From Chthonomonadales bacterium (GTDB lineage: Bacteria > Armatimonadota > Chthonomonadetes > Chthonomonadales > CAJBBX01): 64,000 bases of DNA. This document shows positions 1-8,369 of the stretch, in pieces (position 1 is the stretch's first letter; each line of letters starts with the position of its first letter). The notes under the pieces were generated by a model. The model was not told where the DNA came from. It was given only the letters and a program-made list of their open reading frames with translations, and did not search any database. Where the stretch lies: contig JADLGO010000001.1 of the NCBI GenBank assembly GCA_020849275.1, forward strand, positions 91,910 through 155,909, read 5' to 3'. The translations under genes and the position numbers were made by a program.

Positions 1-1655
1 CCCAGGACTTCGGAGCCGGCGATCAGGTGCGTAAAGACCTCGTGGATCAGTTCCAGGTCCATCGTCGCGCCAACACAGAGGGAGACAGGGTCGATGCCGC
101 CCACGAAGCGGTTCTCGGGCGACTGCGAGGGAACCGGCACGAGCCGGCCGCGCCACGGGCTTGCCGGGCGTGGATCTGCCACCAGGTAGTCCTGGTAGAA
201 GTCACCCACCTGCTTGAGGAGCGGGTAGGCGCGCTCGCGCAGGAACGCGCGGTCACCCGAGTACTCCCAGCGCGTCCAGAAGTGCCGCGCCAACCAGGCC
301 GCGGCGCCGGTCCACTCGCTCCAGCCGCCCTGTGTCTTGTTGCAGAGGGCCCAGCGATCGGAGACGAGGGGAATGTAGGTGCCGCCGCAGCCGTAGAGGT
401 CGCGCGCGGCGGCCGCGCCGTTGCGAGCCAACCGCTCGACGTGGTCGAAGAGCGGCTCGGCGCACTCGGGCAGATTGGTGACCTCCGCGGGCCAGTAGTT
501 CATCTGGAGGTTCACGTCGTGATGGAAATCGGCGTCCCAGGGCGGCTTGATGTCCTCGTTCCAGAGCCCCTGGAGGTTGGCGGGCAGGCCGCCCGGCGCG
601 CTGCTGGCCATCAGCAGATACCGTCCGTACTGAAGGTAGAGCGCGGCGAGGGCGGGGTCGCTTGCCCCGGCGCGCGCCTCCGCGAGGCGGCGCGGCGTGG
701 GGAGCGCGGCGCGATCTGGCCCGCCGAGCCGCAGGCGCACGCGGTCGAACAACCGCCGGTGCGCGGCGACGTGGCGCGTGCGGAACTTCCCGAAGTCGCC
801 GCCGCACCTCCGCGCCGCCCGGCTCAGGATCTCCTCGGCCGGCCGCTCGGCGTCGGCGCCCACGCCGGGCGTCACGGAGATGGCCAGCGCCGCCACCACG
901 TGGCGCGCGCCGACGATCCGGATCGCCGCCGTGGCGGACGCCGCGTCGGCCTCCGCCACGCAGGAGCCCGCGCGATCGCCCCACGCGCGGCAGGCCGCCT
1001 CGAACGCGATGCCCTCCGGGAAGGCGCCCGCCAGGACGATGCTCCCTGCCGCGGCGCGCGGCGTGAGCTTGCAGTCCGGGTCGGCAATCCGCGAGAGTAT
1101 GAGGCGGCCGGAGATGCCCGCGGGGTCGCTGGTGGAGAGGCGCAGCACGAGCACGCCGTCGGCGCGCGAGACGAGCACCTCGCTCCGGTGGGCATGGCCG
1201 CCAGCCCTCCAGGCCGTCGTCACGACGCCGGTCGCCAGGTCCAGCTCGCGGCGGAAGCCGGTGAAGGAGCCGCTGCCGGCGATCTCCACGCGCAGGTCAC
1301 CAACGGGCTGGTAGGGGTCGACTCCGGTCTCGGGCCGGGTGCCCAACTCGGCGTTCGCGCGCCGGCTGGCCTCGGCGATCTGGCCCTCGAAGAAGAGCGC
1401 GCGGATCGGGGCCAGGCTCTGAGCGGTAGCCGGGTTCGTCCGGCCGCGGGTGCGCCCGCGCCATAGCGCCTGGTGATTCAGCGCGACGCGTACCGCGTTC
1501 GGCGGGCCGAGGACCATGGCGCCGATGCGGCCGTTGCCGAGCGGGAAGCCGCTTATGTACTCGGCGGCCGGCGCGTCCTGCCAGAGGACGGCCGAGGGTC
1601 CGGGAGCCGCGGGCGCTGGCAGGACGGCCAGGCCGCAGAGGAGGGAGGGGATCAT
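1..1655 (-). CDS. GH95 alpha-L-fucosidase-like glycoside hydrolase (3' end beyond window)
   Basis: Predicted exported glycosidase of family GH95, which removes alpha-1,2-linked L-fucose (some members act on L-galactose) from glycans. About 551 residues are visible; the C-terminus lies beyond position 1. The ATG at 1655 follows GAGGAG and begins a short hydrophobic leader (MIPSLLCGLAVLPAPAAP). Family landmarks seen: GFPLGNGRIGAMVLG in the N-terminal beta domain, then MNYWPAEVTNLPE, SPENRF and MDLELIHEVFTHLI in the (alpha/alpha)6 catalytic region. The catalytic residues after this point cannot be checked. It is the last gene of a three-gene minus-strand run, 37 bases after the GlcG-like gene. 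Family assignment is firm; substrate is inferred. Confidence 0.85.
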   Translation of the reverse strand, partial: MIPSLLCGLAVLPAPAAPGPSAVLWQDAPAAEYISGFPLGNGRIGAMVLGPPNAVRVALNHQALWRGRTRGRTNPATAQSLAPIRALFFEGQIAEASRRANAELGTRPETGVDPYQPVGDLRVEIAGSGSFTGFRRELDLATGVVTTAWRAGGHAHRSEVLVSRADGVLVLRLSTSDPAGISGRLILSRIADPDCKLTPRAAAGSIVLAGAFPEGIAFEAACRAWGDRAGSCVAEADAASATAAIRIVGARHVVAALAISVTPGVGADAERPAEEILSRAARRCGGDFGKFRTRHVAAHRRLFDRVRLRLGGPDRAALPTPRRLAEARAGASDPALAALYLQYGRYLLMASSAPGGLPANLQGLWNEDIKPPWDADFHHDVNLQMNYWPAEVTNLPECAEPLFDHVERLARNGAAAARDLYGCGGTYIPLVSDRWALCNKTQGGWSEWTGAAAWLARHFWTRWEYSGDRAFLRERAYPLLKQVGDFYQDYLVADPRPASPWRGRLVPVPSQSPENRFVGGIDPVSLCVGATMDLELIHEVFTHLIAGSEVL

Positions 1656-1692
1656 CGGTCTCCTCGGGGAGGGCGCATGCGCCGACCCGGGC

Positions 1693-2139
1693 TCAGGACT
1701 CGCGAGCGACGGCGGCCAGCAGCGCGTCGATGCCGGCCTGGGCCACGTCGCGGTCCTGGTCGGGCGTGCCGCTGCTGCAGCCGATCGCTCCGACGCACTG
1801 GCCGTCGATGCGGACGGGCAGGCCCCCGCCGAAGATGGTGAAGCGGCCGCCGTGGCTGGCGTGGATGCCGAAGGCCGGGCCGCCAGCGCCCGCTGGCTCG
1901 GCGTACTCGTGGGTGCCCTTGCGGGTGCCGGCGGAGGTGAAGGCCTTGTTGATGGCCACCTCGACGCTGGTGACCTTGGCGCCGTCCATGCGATGGAAGG
2001 CGATCAGGACGCCCGCGGCGTCCACGACGGCGATGTCCATCGGGACGCCGATCTCGGTGGCCCGGGTCACGGCGCCGTCGAGGGCGATCCAGGCCGCCTC
2101 GAGAGTGAGCTGTATCGCATCGCGCTTCAGGATGGGCAT
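1693..2139 (-). CDS. GlcG/HbpS family (DUF336) protein
   Basis: Small single-domain protein of the GlcG/HbpS family (148 aa). Members are often encoded with glycolate or diol oxidation genes, and the Streptomyces HbpS protein binds haem; the role here is unknown. Family features are the MDIAVVDAAGVLIAFHRMDGA stretch, NKAFTSAGT, and a Gly-rich loop GGRFTIFGGGLPV followed by GAIGCSSGTPDQD. I chose the ATG at 2139 over an in-frame GTG at 2148, because AGGAG lies 8 bases before it and overlaps the stop codon of the upstream MBL gene. That arrangement implies translational coupling. Confidence 0.8.
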   Translation of the reverse strand: MPILKRDAIQLTLEAAWIALDGAVTRATEIGVPMDIAVVDAAGVLIAFHRMDGAKVTSVEVAINKAFTSAGTRKGTHEYAEPAGAGGPAFGIHASHGGRFTIFGGGLPVRIDGQCVGAIGCSSGTPDQDRDVAQAGIDALLAAVARES

Positions 2140-2150
2140 GACGGGCACTC

Positions 2151-2768
2151 CTACAGGAACGGGTTCGTGCGTCGCTCGCGGCCGATGGTGGTGCTGTCGC
2201 CGTGTCCGGGATAGACGACGGTGTCGTCGGGCAGCGTGAGCAGGCGAGTACGGATCGACTCGATGAGCACGTCCATGTCGCCGCCGGGCAGGTCGGTGCG
2301 GCCGATGCTGCCGGCAAAGAGCACGTCACCGACGATGGCGAAGCCCGGCCCCAGGAAGCAGGTGCCGCCCTGGGAGTGGCCGGGTGTGTGGACGACGGCC
2401 AGACGACTCTGGCCGAGCTCCACGGCGTCGCCGTCCGTCAGGAGGCGGCCCGGGGCCGCCATGGGCGGCGGGTCCAGGCCGAACCAGGCGGCCTGCTGGG
2501 GCATCGCCTCAAGCATCCCTACCTCGTCGCCGTGCAGGGCGAGGGGTGCGCCGGACCGCTCGACGAACCAGGCGTTGAGAACCGCGTGGTCCAGATGGGC
2601 GTGCGTGTTCAGCACCCAAGCGATCGTCCATCCGGCCCGCATTGCGGCCTCCCAGACGGTCTCGCTCTCGAATGAGGGATCGACGACGGCGGCCCGGCCA
2701 CTGTCCTCGTCGGCCACGAGATACGTGTTGTTGTCGAGCGGGCCGACCCGGAAGGGGAGCACCTGCAT
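2151..2768 (-). CDS. MBL-fold metallo-hydrolase, glyoxalase II-like
   Basis: Metallo-beta-lactamase fold hydrolase of the glyoxalase II / YcbL group (205 aa), probably a cytoplasmic thioester hydrolase with a dinuclear metal site. The metal ligands are visible: THAHLDH, then HTPGHSQGG, GDVLFAGSIGRTDLPGGD and YPGHGDSTT. The C-terminus ends in the typical GRERRTNPFL, so the protein is complete. An upstream ATG at 2840 would add 24 residues unlike the family. The ATG at 2768 is preceded by GGAGG and begins MQVLPFRVGPLDNNTYLV, as expected. It is the first gene of the run leading to the GlcG-like protein and GH95. Confidence 0.85.
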   Translation of the reverse strand: MQVLPFRVGPLDNNTYLVADEDSGRAAVVDPSFESETVWEAAMRAGWTIAWVLNTHAHLDHAVLNAWFVERSGAPLALHGDEVGMLEAMPQQAAWFGLDPPPMAAPGRLLTDGDAVELGQSRLAVVHTPGHSQGGTCFLGPGFAIVGDVLFAGSIGRTDLPGGDMDVLIESIRTRLLTLPDDTVVYPGHGDSTTIGRERRTNPFL

Positions 2769-2968
2769 GGAGAGCCTCCGCGGCGTGTGGCGATAGGTTC
2801 GCCCGTTAGCGCGGCGAGACCTTCCGGCACATGACTTCACGCGACGGGCCGCTCCCGTGCTCCCGCCGGCAGGCCCGCCGGCAGCCGCTGTCGGCGGCTC
2901 GGGGATTCCGCCGGCCCGAACGCGCGCGTCCGCCGCGGCGGCTCCGACCGGCCCCCTTCGGCCCCGGA

Positions 2969-2997
2969 GGCAGGGCAGCCGGACGGGCTGCCCTGCC
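2969..2997 (-). terminator. Hairpin downstream of the 3051-3485 gene
   Basis: Perfect 12-bp stem (GGCAGGGCAGCC with its complement) around a 5-base loop, 54 bases past the stop of the minus-strand gene at 3051. There is no clear T-run, so it may be a GC-rich factor-assisted or pausing terminator. It separates that gene from the MBL operon. Confidence 0.55.
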
Positions 2998-3050
2998 GAG
3001 GACGCACGGCGTCCGGGCGGGCCTGCGCCGGCGCGCGGGTCCCCAGGGGG

Positions 3051-3485
3051 CTACGGGTACATGGTGCCGTCGAAGCGGTACTCCACGCGGTCGCCGTTGC
3101 TCTCGTCGAACGAAAGCTTGGCGATGATGCGGAACTTGCCGTTCCAGTAGGTCGTGGTGACGGCGATCCGGGCGTTCTTCTTCTCCTGGCCCTTGTCGGC
3201 CGGGTCATGCTCGCCTTGCCGGACGTAGACGCGCGCGTGTTTGGCGGCGTCGAGCTCGCCGCGGACGGTCCTGGGTTGCCCGGCCTCCAGGAAGGTGAAG
3301 TAGGCCCAGACCACGGGCAGGTTCGCGCCGACATCGTGCGCGGTCACCCGGTTGTCCGGGTCCTTGGTGGAGGTCCGTTTCCCCTCCTTGGGGCGGAGGT
3401 TGATGGTGACGGGGTCCCAGCGGTGCGGCGGAAGGGAGTGCGTGGCGTGCTCCACGGTCTCCTTGATCCAGCGGTAGACATCCAT
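3051..3485 (-). CDS. Hypothetical protein, 144 aa
   Basis: I do not recognise this protein. It is soluble-looking, with no signal peptide or membrane segment and an even mix of charged residues. It opens with a helical MDVYRWIKETVEHATHSLPP. A probable beta-rich half follows, with alternating strands such as VWAYFTFLEAG, ARVYVRQGE and RIAVTTTYWNGKFRIIAKL, ending in VEYRFDGTMYP. Codon use matches the neighbours. It has its own well-formed promoter at 3650-3678, a leader of about 160 bases, and a hairpin after its stop, so it is probably a single-gene transcript. Confidence 0.7.
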   Translation of the reverse strand: MDVYRWIKETVEHATHSLPPHRWDPVTINLRPKEGKRTSTKDPDNRVTAHDVGANLPVVWAYFTFLEAGQPRTVRGELDAAKHARVYVRQGEHDPADKGQEKKNARIAVTTTYWNGKFRIIAKLSFDESNGDRVEYRFDGTMYP

Positions 3486-3815
3486 GTTCGAACCCCCGCC
3501 GGCTCTCGCGGGCCGGCCCTGTGTGGCCGAAGCCAGGCCGCGCGAGCCGCGGTTCGGCGGCGCGGGCGGTGACTCCAGGCTTGCCGTCGTGGGTAGCTCT
3601 CCGCCCGCCGGCCGCGCTGGCGCGGACTCGGACCGGGCGGGCTGGAGCCATTGTAGCGATTGCTACCCGACGTGTCAAGCGGCGGCGCCCCGCTGGGTGC
3701 GCGTCCTGTTCGGCGGCGCCGAGAGGAGTTGCGCCCCTCGGCCGGTGAACAAGCCTCTCGTACCACGCCCCGCCGGCGCGGCCGCGCGGGGCACTTCGAC
3801 GACAAGGAGAGCGAT
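3486..3815. other. Intergenic region between divergent genes
   Basis: This 330-base region separates the 144-aa hypothetical gene (minus) from the isomerase gene (plus). It holds the minus-strand promoter with an embedded palindrome at 3650-3678 and the AAGGAG ribosome site of the isomerase at 3804-3809. An upstream in-frame extension of the isomerase ORF to 3660 is GC-rich and not protein-like. Nothing else is seen. Confidence 0.5.
3650..3678 (-). promoter_or_regulatory. Sigma-70-type promoter with palindrome in the spacer
   Basis: Reading the minus strand: TTGACA (3678-3673), a 17-base spacer, then TACAAT (3655-3650). The palindrome GTAGCAATCGCTAC (3666-3653; 5-bp arms, 4-base centre) covers the end of the spacer and the start of the -10 box. 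A repressor bound there would block RNA polymerase. It drives the gene at 3485-3051. Confidence 0.6.
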
Positions 3816-4589
3816 ATGGCGAAAGTGCCCATCGCGCTGGAGCTCTACTCGGTCCGCGAGGACCTGACCCGCGACCCGCGCGGCACCCTGAAGGCCGTGG
3901 CCGAGATGGGCTACGACGGCGCCGAGTTCGCGGGCTTCCCGCTGCCGGCCGCCGAGCTTCGCGCGGTGCTGGACGACGTGGGCCTGCCCTGCTGCAGCTC
4001 CCACACGCCGCTCGACCACCTGATCGGCGATCGGCTCCAGGAGACGATCGAGTTCAACCAGGTGCTCGGCAACAAGAACCTGATCTGCCCCTGGATCGGC
4101 GGCGACTACGCCGGGTCGCGCGCCGGTTGGCTGCGCGCCGCGGAGCTGTTTAACGGGATCGCGGACAAGCTAGCGCCGCACGGCATGGTCACCGGCTACC
4201 ACAACCACCACACCGAGTTCACGCCGGTCGACGGCGAGACGCCCTGGGACACCTTCTTCGGCAACACGAAGAAGGAGGTCGTGATGCAGTTGGACCTGGG
4301 CAACGCGCTGATGGGCGGCGCTGACCTTCTCGGCATCCTCGGCCGCTTCCCCGGCCGCGGCCGATCGATCCACCTGAAGCCCTACTCGAAGAAGGCAGGC
4401 GCTGGGAACCCCGAGGCCGGCTTCAGGCCGCTCATCGGCGATGACGACGTGCCGTGGGCCGAGGTGTTCCGGCTGTGCGAGGAGACGCAGGGCACCCGGT
4501 GCTACATCGTGGAGTACGAGAGCGATGCGTTCGCGCCGCTCGACGCGGTGGATCGCTGCCTGAAGGCCCTTCGGGCCATGGGCAAGTAG
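3816..4589 (+). CDS. Sugar phosphate isomerase/epimerase (TIM barrel)
   Basis: AP-endonuclease-2/xylose-isomerase-like TIM barrel of 257 aa, a family that isomerises or epimerises sugars and inositols using a divalent metal. Barrel motifs: IALELYSVREDL at the N-terminus, GYDGAEFAGF, GMVTGYHNHHTEF, MQLDLGNALMGG, and YIVEYESD near the C-terminus, carrying the usual His, Asp and Glu metal ligands. The ATG at 3816 sits behind AAGGAG with good spacing and gives the family-standard start; the longer ORF from 3660 adds unlikely sequence. No signal peptide, so cytoplasmic. Substrate not predictable. Confidence 0.85.
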   Translation: MAKVPIALELYSVREDLTRDPRGTLKAVAEMGYDGAEFAGFPLPAAELRAVLDDVGLPCCSSHTPLDHLIGDRLQETIEFNQVLGNKNLICPWIGGDYAGSRAGWLRAAELFNGIADKLAPHGMVTGYHNHHTEFTPVDGETPWDTFFGNTKKEVVMQLDLGNALMGGADLLGILGRFPGRGRSIHLKPYSKKAGAGNPEAGFRPLIGDDDVPWAEVFRLCEETQGTRCYIVEYESDAFAPLDAVDRCLKALRAMGK

Positions 4590-4855
4590 GCTCCCTCTCG
4601 GCGCGCTCACGCGGGCGGCGCCGCCGGCTCGGCGCGTGGGGCGCGCGGCCGGCGGCGCCCCTCGCGCCGATCGATCCCTCCAACGAACCCAAGCCGGGCC
4701 AGACTCCTCGCGCGCGGGAGGAGGCGACGCGCGCGCCGTCGTACCGGTCATCCGGCGCGCTCGTCCGCGCGCCCGGCCCGTCGCGACGTGGGGAACCACC
4801 TGTGTGGCACTCGCGGCGGTCAGCAGCCCCGATAACTTGAGGAGAGCGGCGCCCC

Positions 4856-6022
4856 ATGACCCACCGAGAGCGTTTCCGGAGAACGATGCACTACCAGTCC
4901 GTGGATCGCGGCATCCACTGGGACTTCGGCTATCTGGACGAGGCGATGGACCGCTGGACGGCCGAGGGCATGCCGGCCGAGGTTGCGGGAGCGGGCGTGC
5001 GGGGAGACCGCATGGACCGCGTCAGCACCTACTTCGGCCGCGATCCGCTGGCCTGGGTGCCCGTGCACCTCGCCCTGCACCCCGGCTTCCCCTACGAGGT
5101 GATCGAGGTGCGCGAACGCACCGTGGTGCACCGGGACGGCGAGGGCAACATCGTCGAGGAGATCCTGGAGGGCGAGCGCACCATCCCGCATGTGATCGAG
5201 AACGGCCTGAAGGGACGCGCCGACTGGGAGCGCTACAAGGAGATGCTCGACGCTGACGAGCCCGCGCGGCGCCAGTGGGACTACCGGGCGCTGGCGGAGC
5301 AGTACCGCCAGTCCGATGCGCCCGTCGCCATCTCCTGCGGCTCGTTCGTCGGCTGGATCCGTAACTGGGTGGGCGCCGCTAACCTGGCCTACCTCTGCTA
5401 CGACGACCCCGACCTGATGGCGGAGATGGTGAATCACCTCTGCGATCTGTTCGTGACGATGCTGGAGCCCGCGCTGAGCGAGATCGAGGTCGACCTCGCC
5501 TGGGGATGGGAGGACATCTGCTTCAACAACGGGCCGCTGGTCGGGCCCAACCTCTGGCGTCAGCTGGTTTCCGAGCCGATGGCGCGCGTCACGGGCTGCC
5601 TGCGTCGCCACGGGGTCGATGTCATCCTGACGGACTGCGACGGCAACGTGCAGGCGCTCGCGCCGGTCTGGATGGAGGCCGGCCTGAACGGGATGTTCCC
5701 GTGCGAGGTGGCCGGCGGCTCGGACCCCGTGTTGCTGCGCGAGCAACTCGGGCGCGACGTGCTCCTCTTCGGCGGCGTGAACAAGCGGATGCTGACGAGC
5801 AAGGCCGACGTGCTGACGGAGCTGCGCCGGCTGGCCCCGCTCGTGGAGGACGGCGCCTACATCCCCTTCGTCGACCACCGGGTGCCCGGGTACGTCTCCT
5901 ATGACCTGTTCCGCTACTACGAGCGCGAGAAGCTGGCGATGCTGGGCTTCTCGAGCGCCGAGGTGGAGGCGATCGAGCCGCTCCGCTGCCGGCCGGCCCC
6001 TGAGCTCACCTCCCTCTACTGA
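4856..6022 (+). CDS. Uroporphyrinogen decarboxylase (URO-D) superfamily protein, not HemE
   Basis: A 388-aa TIM-barrel protein of the URO-D superfamily. It is not the haem enzyme: it lacks the HemE N-terminal signature and opens [20 protein letters not shown]. Homologues of this type occur beside sugar-catabolism genes and resemble corrinoid-linked methyltransferases. Typical elements are [49 protein letters not shown] and [18 protein letters not shown]. Start ATG follows TTGAGGAGA. It lies 266 bases after the isomerase on the same strand; that gap shows nothing clear. Function is unknown; the family call is firm. Confidence 0.8.
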   Translation: MTHRERFRRTMHYQSVDRGIHWDFGYLDEAMDRWTAEGMPAEVAGAGVRGDRMDRVSTYFGRDPLAWVPVHLALHPGFPYEVIEVRERTVVHRDGEGNIVEEILEGERTIPHVIENGLKGRADWERYKEMLDADEPARRQWDYRALAEQYRQSDAPVAISCGSFVGWIRNWVGAANLAYLCYDDPDLMAEMVNHLCDLFVTMLEPALSEIEVDLAWGWEDICFNNGPLVGPNLWRQLVSEPMARVTGCLRRHGVDVILTDCDGNVQALAPVWMEAGLNGMFPCEVAGGSDPVLLREQLGRDVLLFGGVNKRMLTSKADVLTELRRLAPLVEDGAYIPFVDHRVPGYVSYDLFRYYEREKLAMLGFSSAEVEAIEPLRCRPAPELTSLY

Positions 6023-6165
6023 CCGCTCGCCGGTCTGCCTTGCGGCTGGGCGCTCACCCTGTGCCCGGCGAACCGCGCCGCGCGAGCGAGCGTATGGTCA
6101 GGTGCCGGCGCCCGCGCGCGGCGAGCAGCGGCCACGGGCATGCGCCCGCCCACGGAGGTGCTCCC

Positions 6166-8283
6166 ATGACGGTCGACGCGCACACCAATCGGCTCGCTGA
6201 CGAGACGAGCCCCTACCTGCTTCAGCACGCGCACAACCCGGTGGACTGGTACCCGTGGGGCGAGGAGGCCCTTGCCCGCGCACGCGCCGAAGACCGGCCG
6301 ATCCTGCTCTCTGTCGGCTACTCGGCCTGTCACTGGTGCCACGTGATGGAGCGTGAGAGCTTCGAGGACGAGCGCATCGCCGCCCTGATGAACGCGCACT
6401 TCGTGTGCGTGAAGGTCGACCGCGAGGAGCGCCCGGACATCGACCAGATCTACATGAATGCCCTGCAGATGATGACCGGCCAGGGCGGCTGGCCGATGAC
6501 GGTGTTCCTTACGCCCGAGGGCAAGCCCTTCTACGGTGGCACCTACTACCCACCGGAGGAGCGCCTCGGGCGCCCGGGCTTCCCGCGCATCCTGGAGGCC
6601 GTGGCGGAGGCATGGGCCACGCGGCGCGGCGAGATCGAGGAGCAGGGCAGCGCGCTGGTCGTCGAGATCGGCCGCGCCGGCGCGCTCGGCGGCCCGCCCG
6701 CGCCGGTGACCGCCGATCTGCTCGCCCGCGCCTTCCAGGGGCTGACCGCGAGCTTCGATCGCCGGATGGGAGGCTTCGGCGGCGCGCCGAAGTTCCCTCA
6801 GCCCATGATCCTGGAGTTCCTGCTGCGCCACGCGCGTCGAACCCACCGCGACTCCCCGCGCGAGATGGCGACGCTCACGCTGGACCGGATGTCGTTCGGA
6901 GGCGTCTACGACCACCTGGGAGGCGGCTTCCATCGCTACGCCACGGACGCCTTCTGGCTCGTGCCGCACTTCGAGAAGATGCTCTACGACAACGCTCTGC
7001 TCGCGCGCGTCTATCTGCACGCATGGCAGGCTACCGGCGATGCCCACTACCGGAGCGTGGCCGAAGAGACGCTGAACTACGTGCTGCGGGAGATGACCGA
7101 CCCGGCCGGCGGCTTCTACTCCTCGCAGGACGCGGACAGCGAGGGCGAGGAGGGCAGGTACTTCGTGTGGAGCGCCGAGGAGGTGCGCGAGGTGCTCGGC
7201 GAGGAGGACGCCGCGTTGTTTGCGCGCTGCTACGACGTAACGCCCCGCGGCAACTGGGAGGGCAAGACGATCCTGAACCTCACCGCGCCGCCGGACGCCT
7301 TCGCCCGCGCGGAGGGCATCGCGCCGGAGGAACTGGGGGAGCGGCTGGAGGCGATGCGCGCGCGCCTGCTGGAGCGGCGCAAGCGGCGAGTTAAGCCGGG
7401 CCGCGACGAGAAGGTGCTCGTCTCGTGGAACGGCCTGATGCTCGCCGCCCTCGCGGAGGCGGCGACGGCCCTCGGGCGCGCCGATTACGTGGCGGCGGCG
7501 ACGACCAACGCGGAGTTCGTGTTGGGCGAGATGGCCGCCGAGCGGCCAGGCCCGGGCGGCCAGATTCTTCTGCGCCTGCGGCACAGCGGACGCGCCGCGG
7601 ACGGGAAGGACGCCTCGCGGGCGTTTCGCGTCGCGCCGGCGGAGGGCTACGCCGAGGACTACGCCGCCTACGCCCTGGGCCTGCTCGCCCTTCACGAGGC
7701 GAGCGGCGAGGTGCGATGGCTGGCCGACGCCGTCCGCCTGGCCGATGCGCTGCTGGCGCTGTTCGCCGACCCGGAGGGCGGCTTCTTCCAGACCGCCGTC
7801 GACGCGGAGAAGCTCGTGCAGCGCCCGAAGGAGAGCACCGACAACGCGGCGCCGTCGGGCACCTCGCTGGCCGTGGAGGCGCTGCTGACGCTGAGCGCCA
7901 TCACCGGCGAGCGCGAGCGGTACGAGCCGGCCGCCGCGGAGACCCTCCGCCGCATGGCGGCCGCGATGGAACGGCACCCGGCGGCGTTCGGACGGCTGCT
8001 CTGCGCGGCCGACTTGTTCGTTGGGCCGGTGCAGGAGCTCGCCGTCGTCGGTCCACCGGAGGCGGCGGGCACAGCGGCGCTGTTGCGCGAGGCTCGATCC
8101 GGGTATCGGCCGAACCTGGTGGTGGCTCGCGCGGCCGCCGAGCCGCCCGCGGAGGGAGCCCCGGCCCTGCTGGCCGGGCGCGGCATGGTGGGCGGCGTGC
8201 CGACCGCATATGTGTGCGAGGGGTACGTCTGCCGGCGACCGGTGACCGAACCCGCCGCGCTCGCGGAGCAGCTCGGCGGCTGA
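6166..8283 (+). CDS. YyaL-type thioredoxin-domain protein (DUF255 / spermatogenesis-associated family)
   Basis: A 705-aa cytoplasmic protein with a thioredoxin-like N-terminal domain and a long (alpha/alpha)6-barrel C-terminal region resembling glycoside hydrolases and epimerases. The N-terminus has the diagnostic [20 protein letters not shown]. The CxxC is [10 protein letters not shown], followed by [10 protein letters not shown] and [13 protein letters not shown]. Later: [21 protein letters not shown] and [14 protein letters not shown]. The ATG at 6166 is preceded by GGAGG and matches the family start; the ORF reaches back to 6040 but that extension is not conserved-looking. The molecular function of this widespread family is unsettled. 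Confidence 0.88.
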   Translation: MTVDAHTNRLADETSPYLLQHAHNPVDWYPWGEEALARARAEDRPILLSVGYSACHWCHVMERESFEDERIAALMNAHFVCVKVDREERPDIDQIYMNALQMMTGQGGWPMTVFLTPEGKPFYGGTYYPPEERLGRPGFPRILEAVAEAWATRRGEIEEQGSALVVEIGRAGALGGPPAPVTADLLARAFQGLTASFDRRMGGFGGAPKFPQPMILEFLLRHARRTHRDSPREMATLTLDRMSFGGVYDHLGGGFHRYATDAFWLVPHFEKMLYDNALLARVYLHAWQATGDAHYRSVAEETLNYVLREMTDPAGGFYSSQDADSEGEEGRYFVWSAEEVREVLGEEDAALFARCYDVTPRGNWEGKTILNLTAPPDAFARAEGIAPEELGERLEAMRARLLERRKRRVKPGRDEKVLVSWNGLMLAALAEAATALGRADYVAAATTNAEFVLGEMAAERPGPGGQILLRLRHSGRAADGKDASRAFRVAPAEGYAEDYAAYALGLLALHEASGEVRWLADAVRLADALLALFADPEGGFFQTAVDAEKLVQRPKESTDNAAPSGTSLAVEALLTLSAITGERERYEPAAAETLRRMAAAMERHPAAFGRLLCAADLFVGPVQELAVVGPPEAAGTAALLREARSGYRPNLVVARAAAEPPAEGAPALLAGRGMVGGVPTAYVCEGYVCRRPVTEPAALAEQLGG

Positions 8284-8369
8284 GCGCGGCGGCGCGCGGG
8301 CGCGAAAAGAGGGCGAGGGCTCGGCCGGCCAATCGCCGGGACTGGCGAGAGTGACGCGGAGGGAGAGCC

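Noticed and set aside
27..1466. 479-aa plus-strand open frame
   Set aside because: It is antisense to the GH95 gene, whose minus-strand reading has clear family motifs; the plus frame is low-complexity Arg/Ala/Gly sequence.
4856..6022. Annotation as HemE uroporphyrinogen decarboxylase
   Set aside because: The HemE N-terminal substrate-binding signature is missing and context is not haem synthesis.
6016..7977. 653-aa minus-strand open frame
   Set aside because: Antisense shadow of the YyaL-type gene, His/Arg/Val-rich with no motif.
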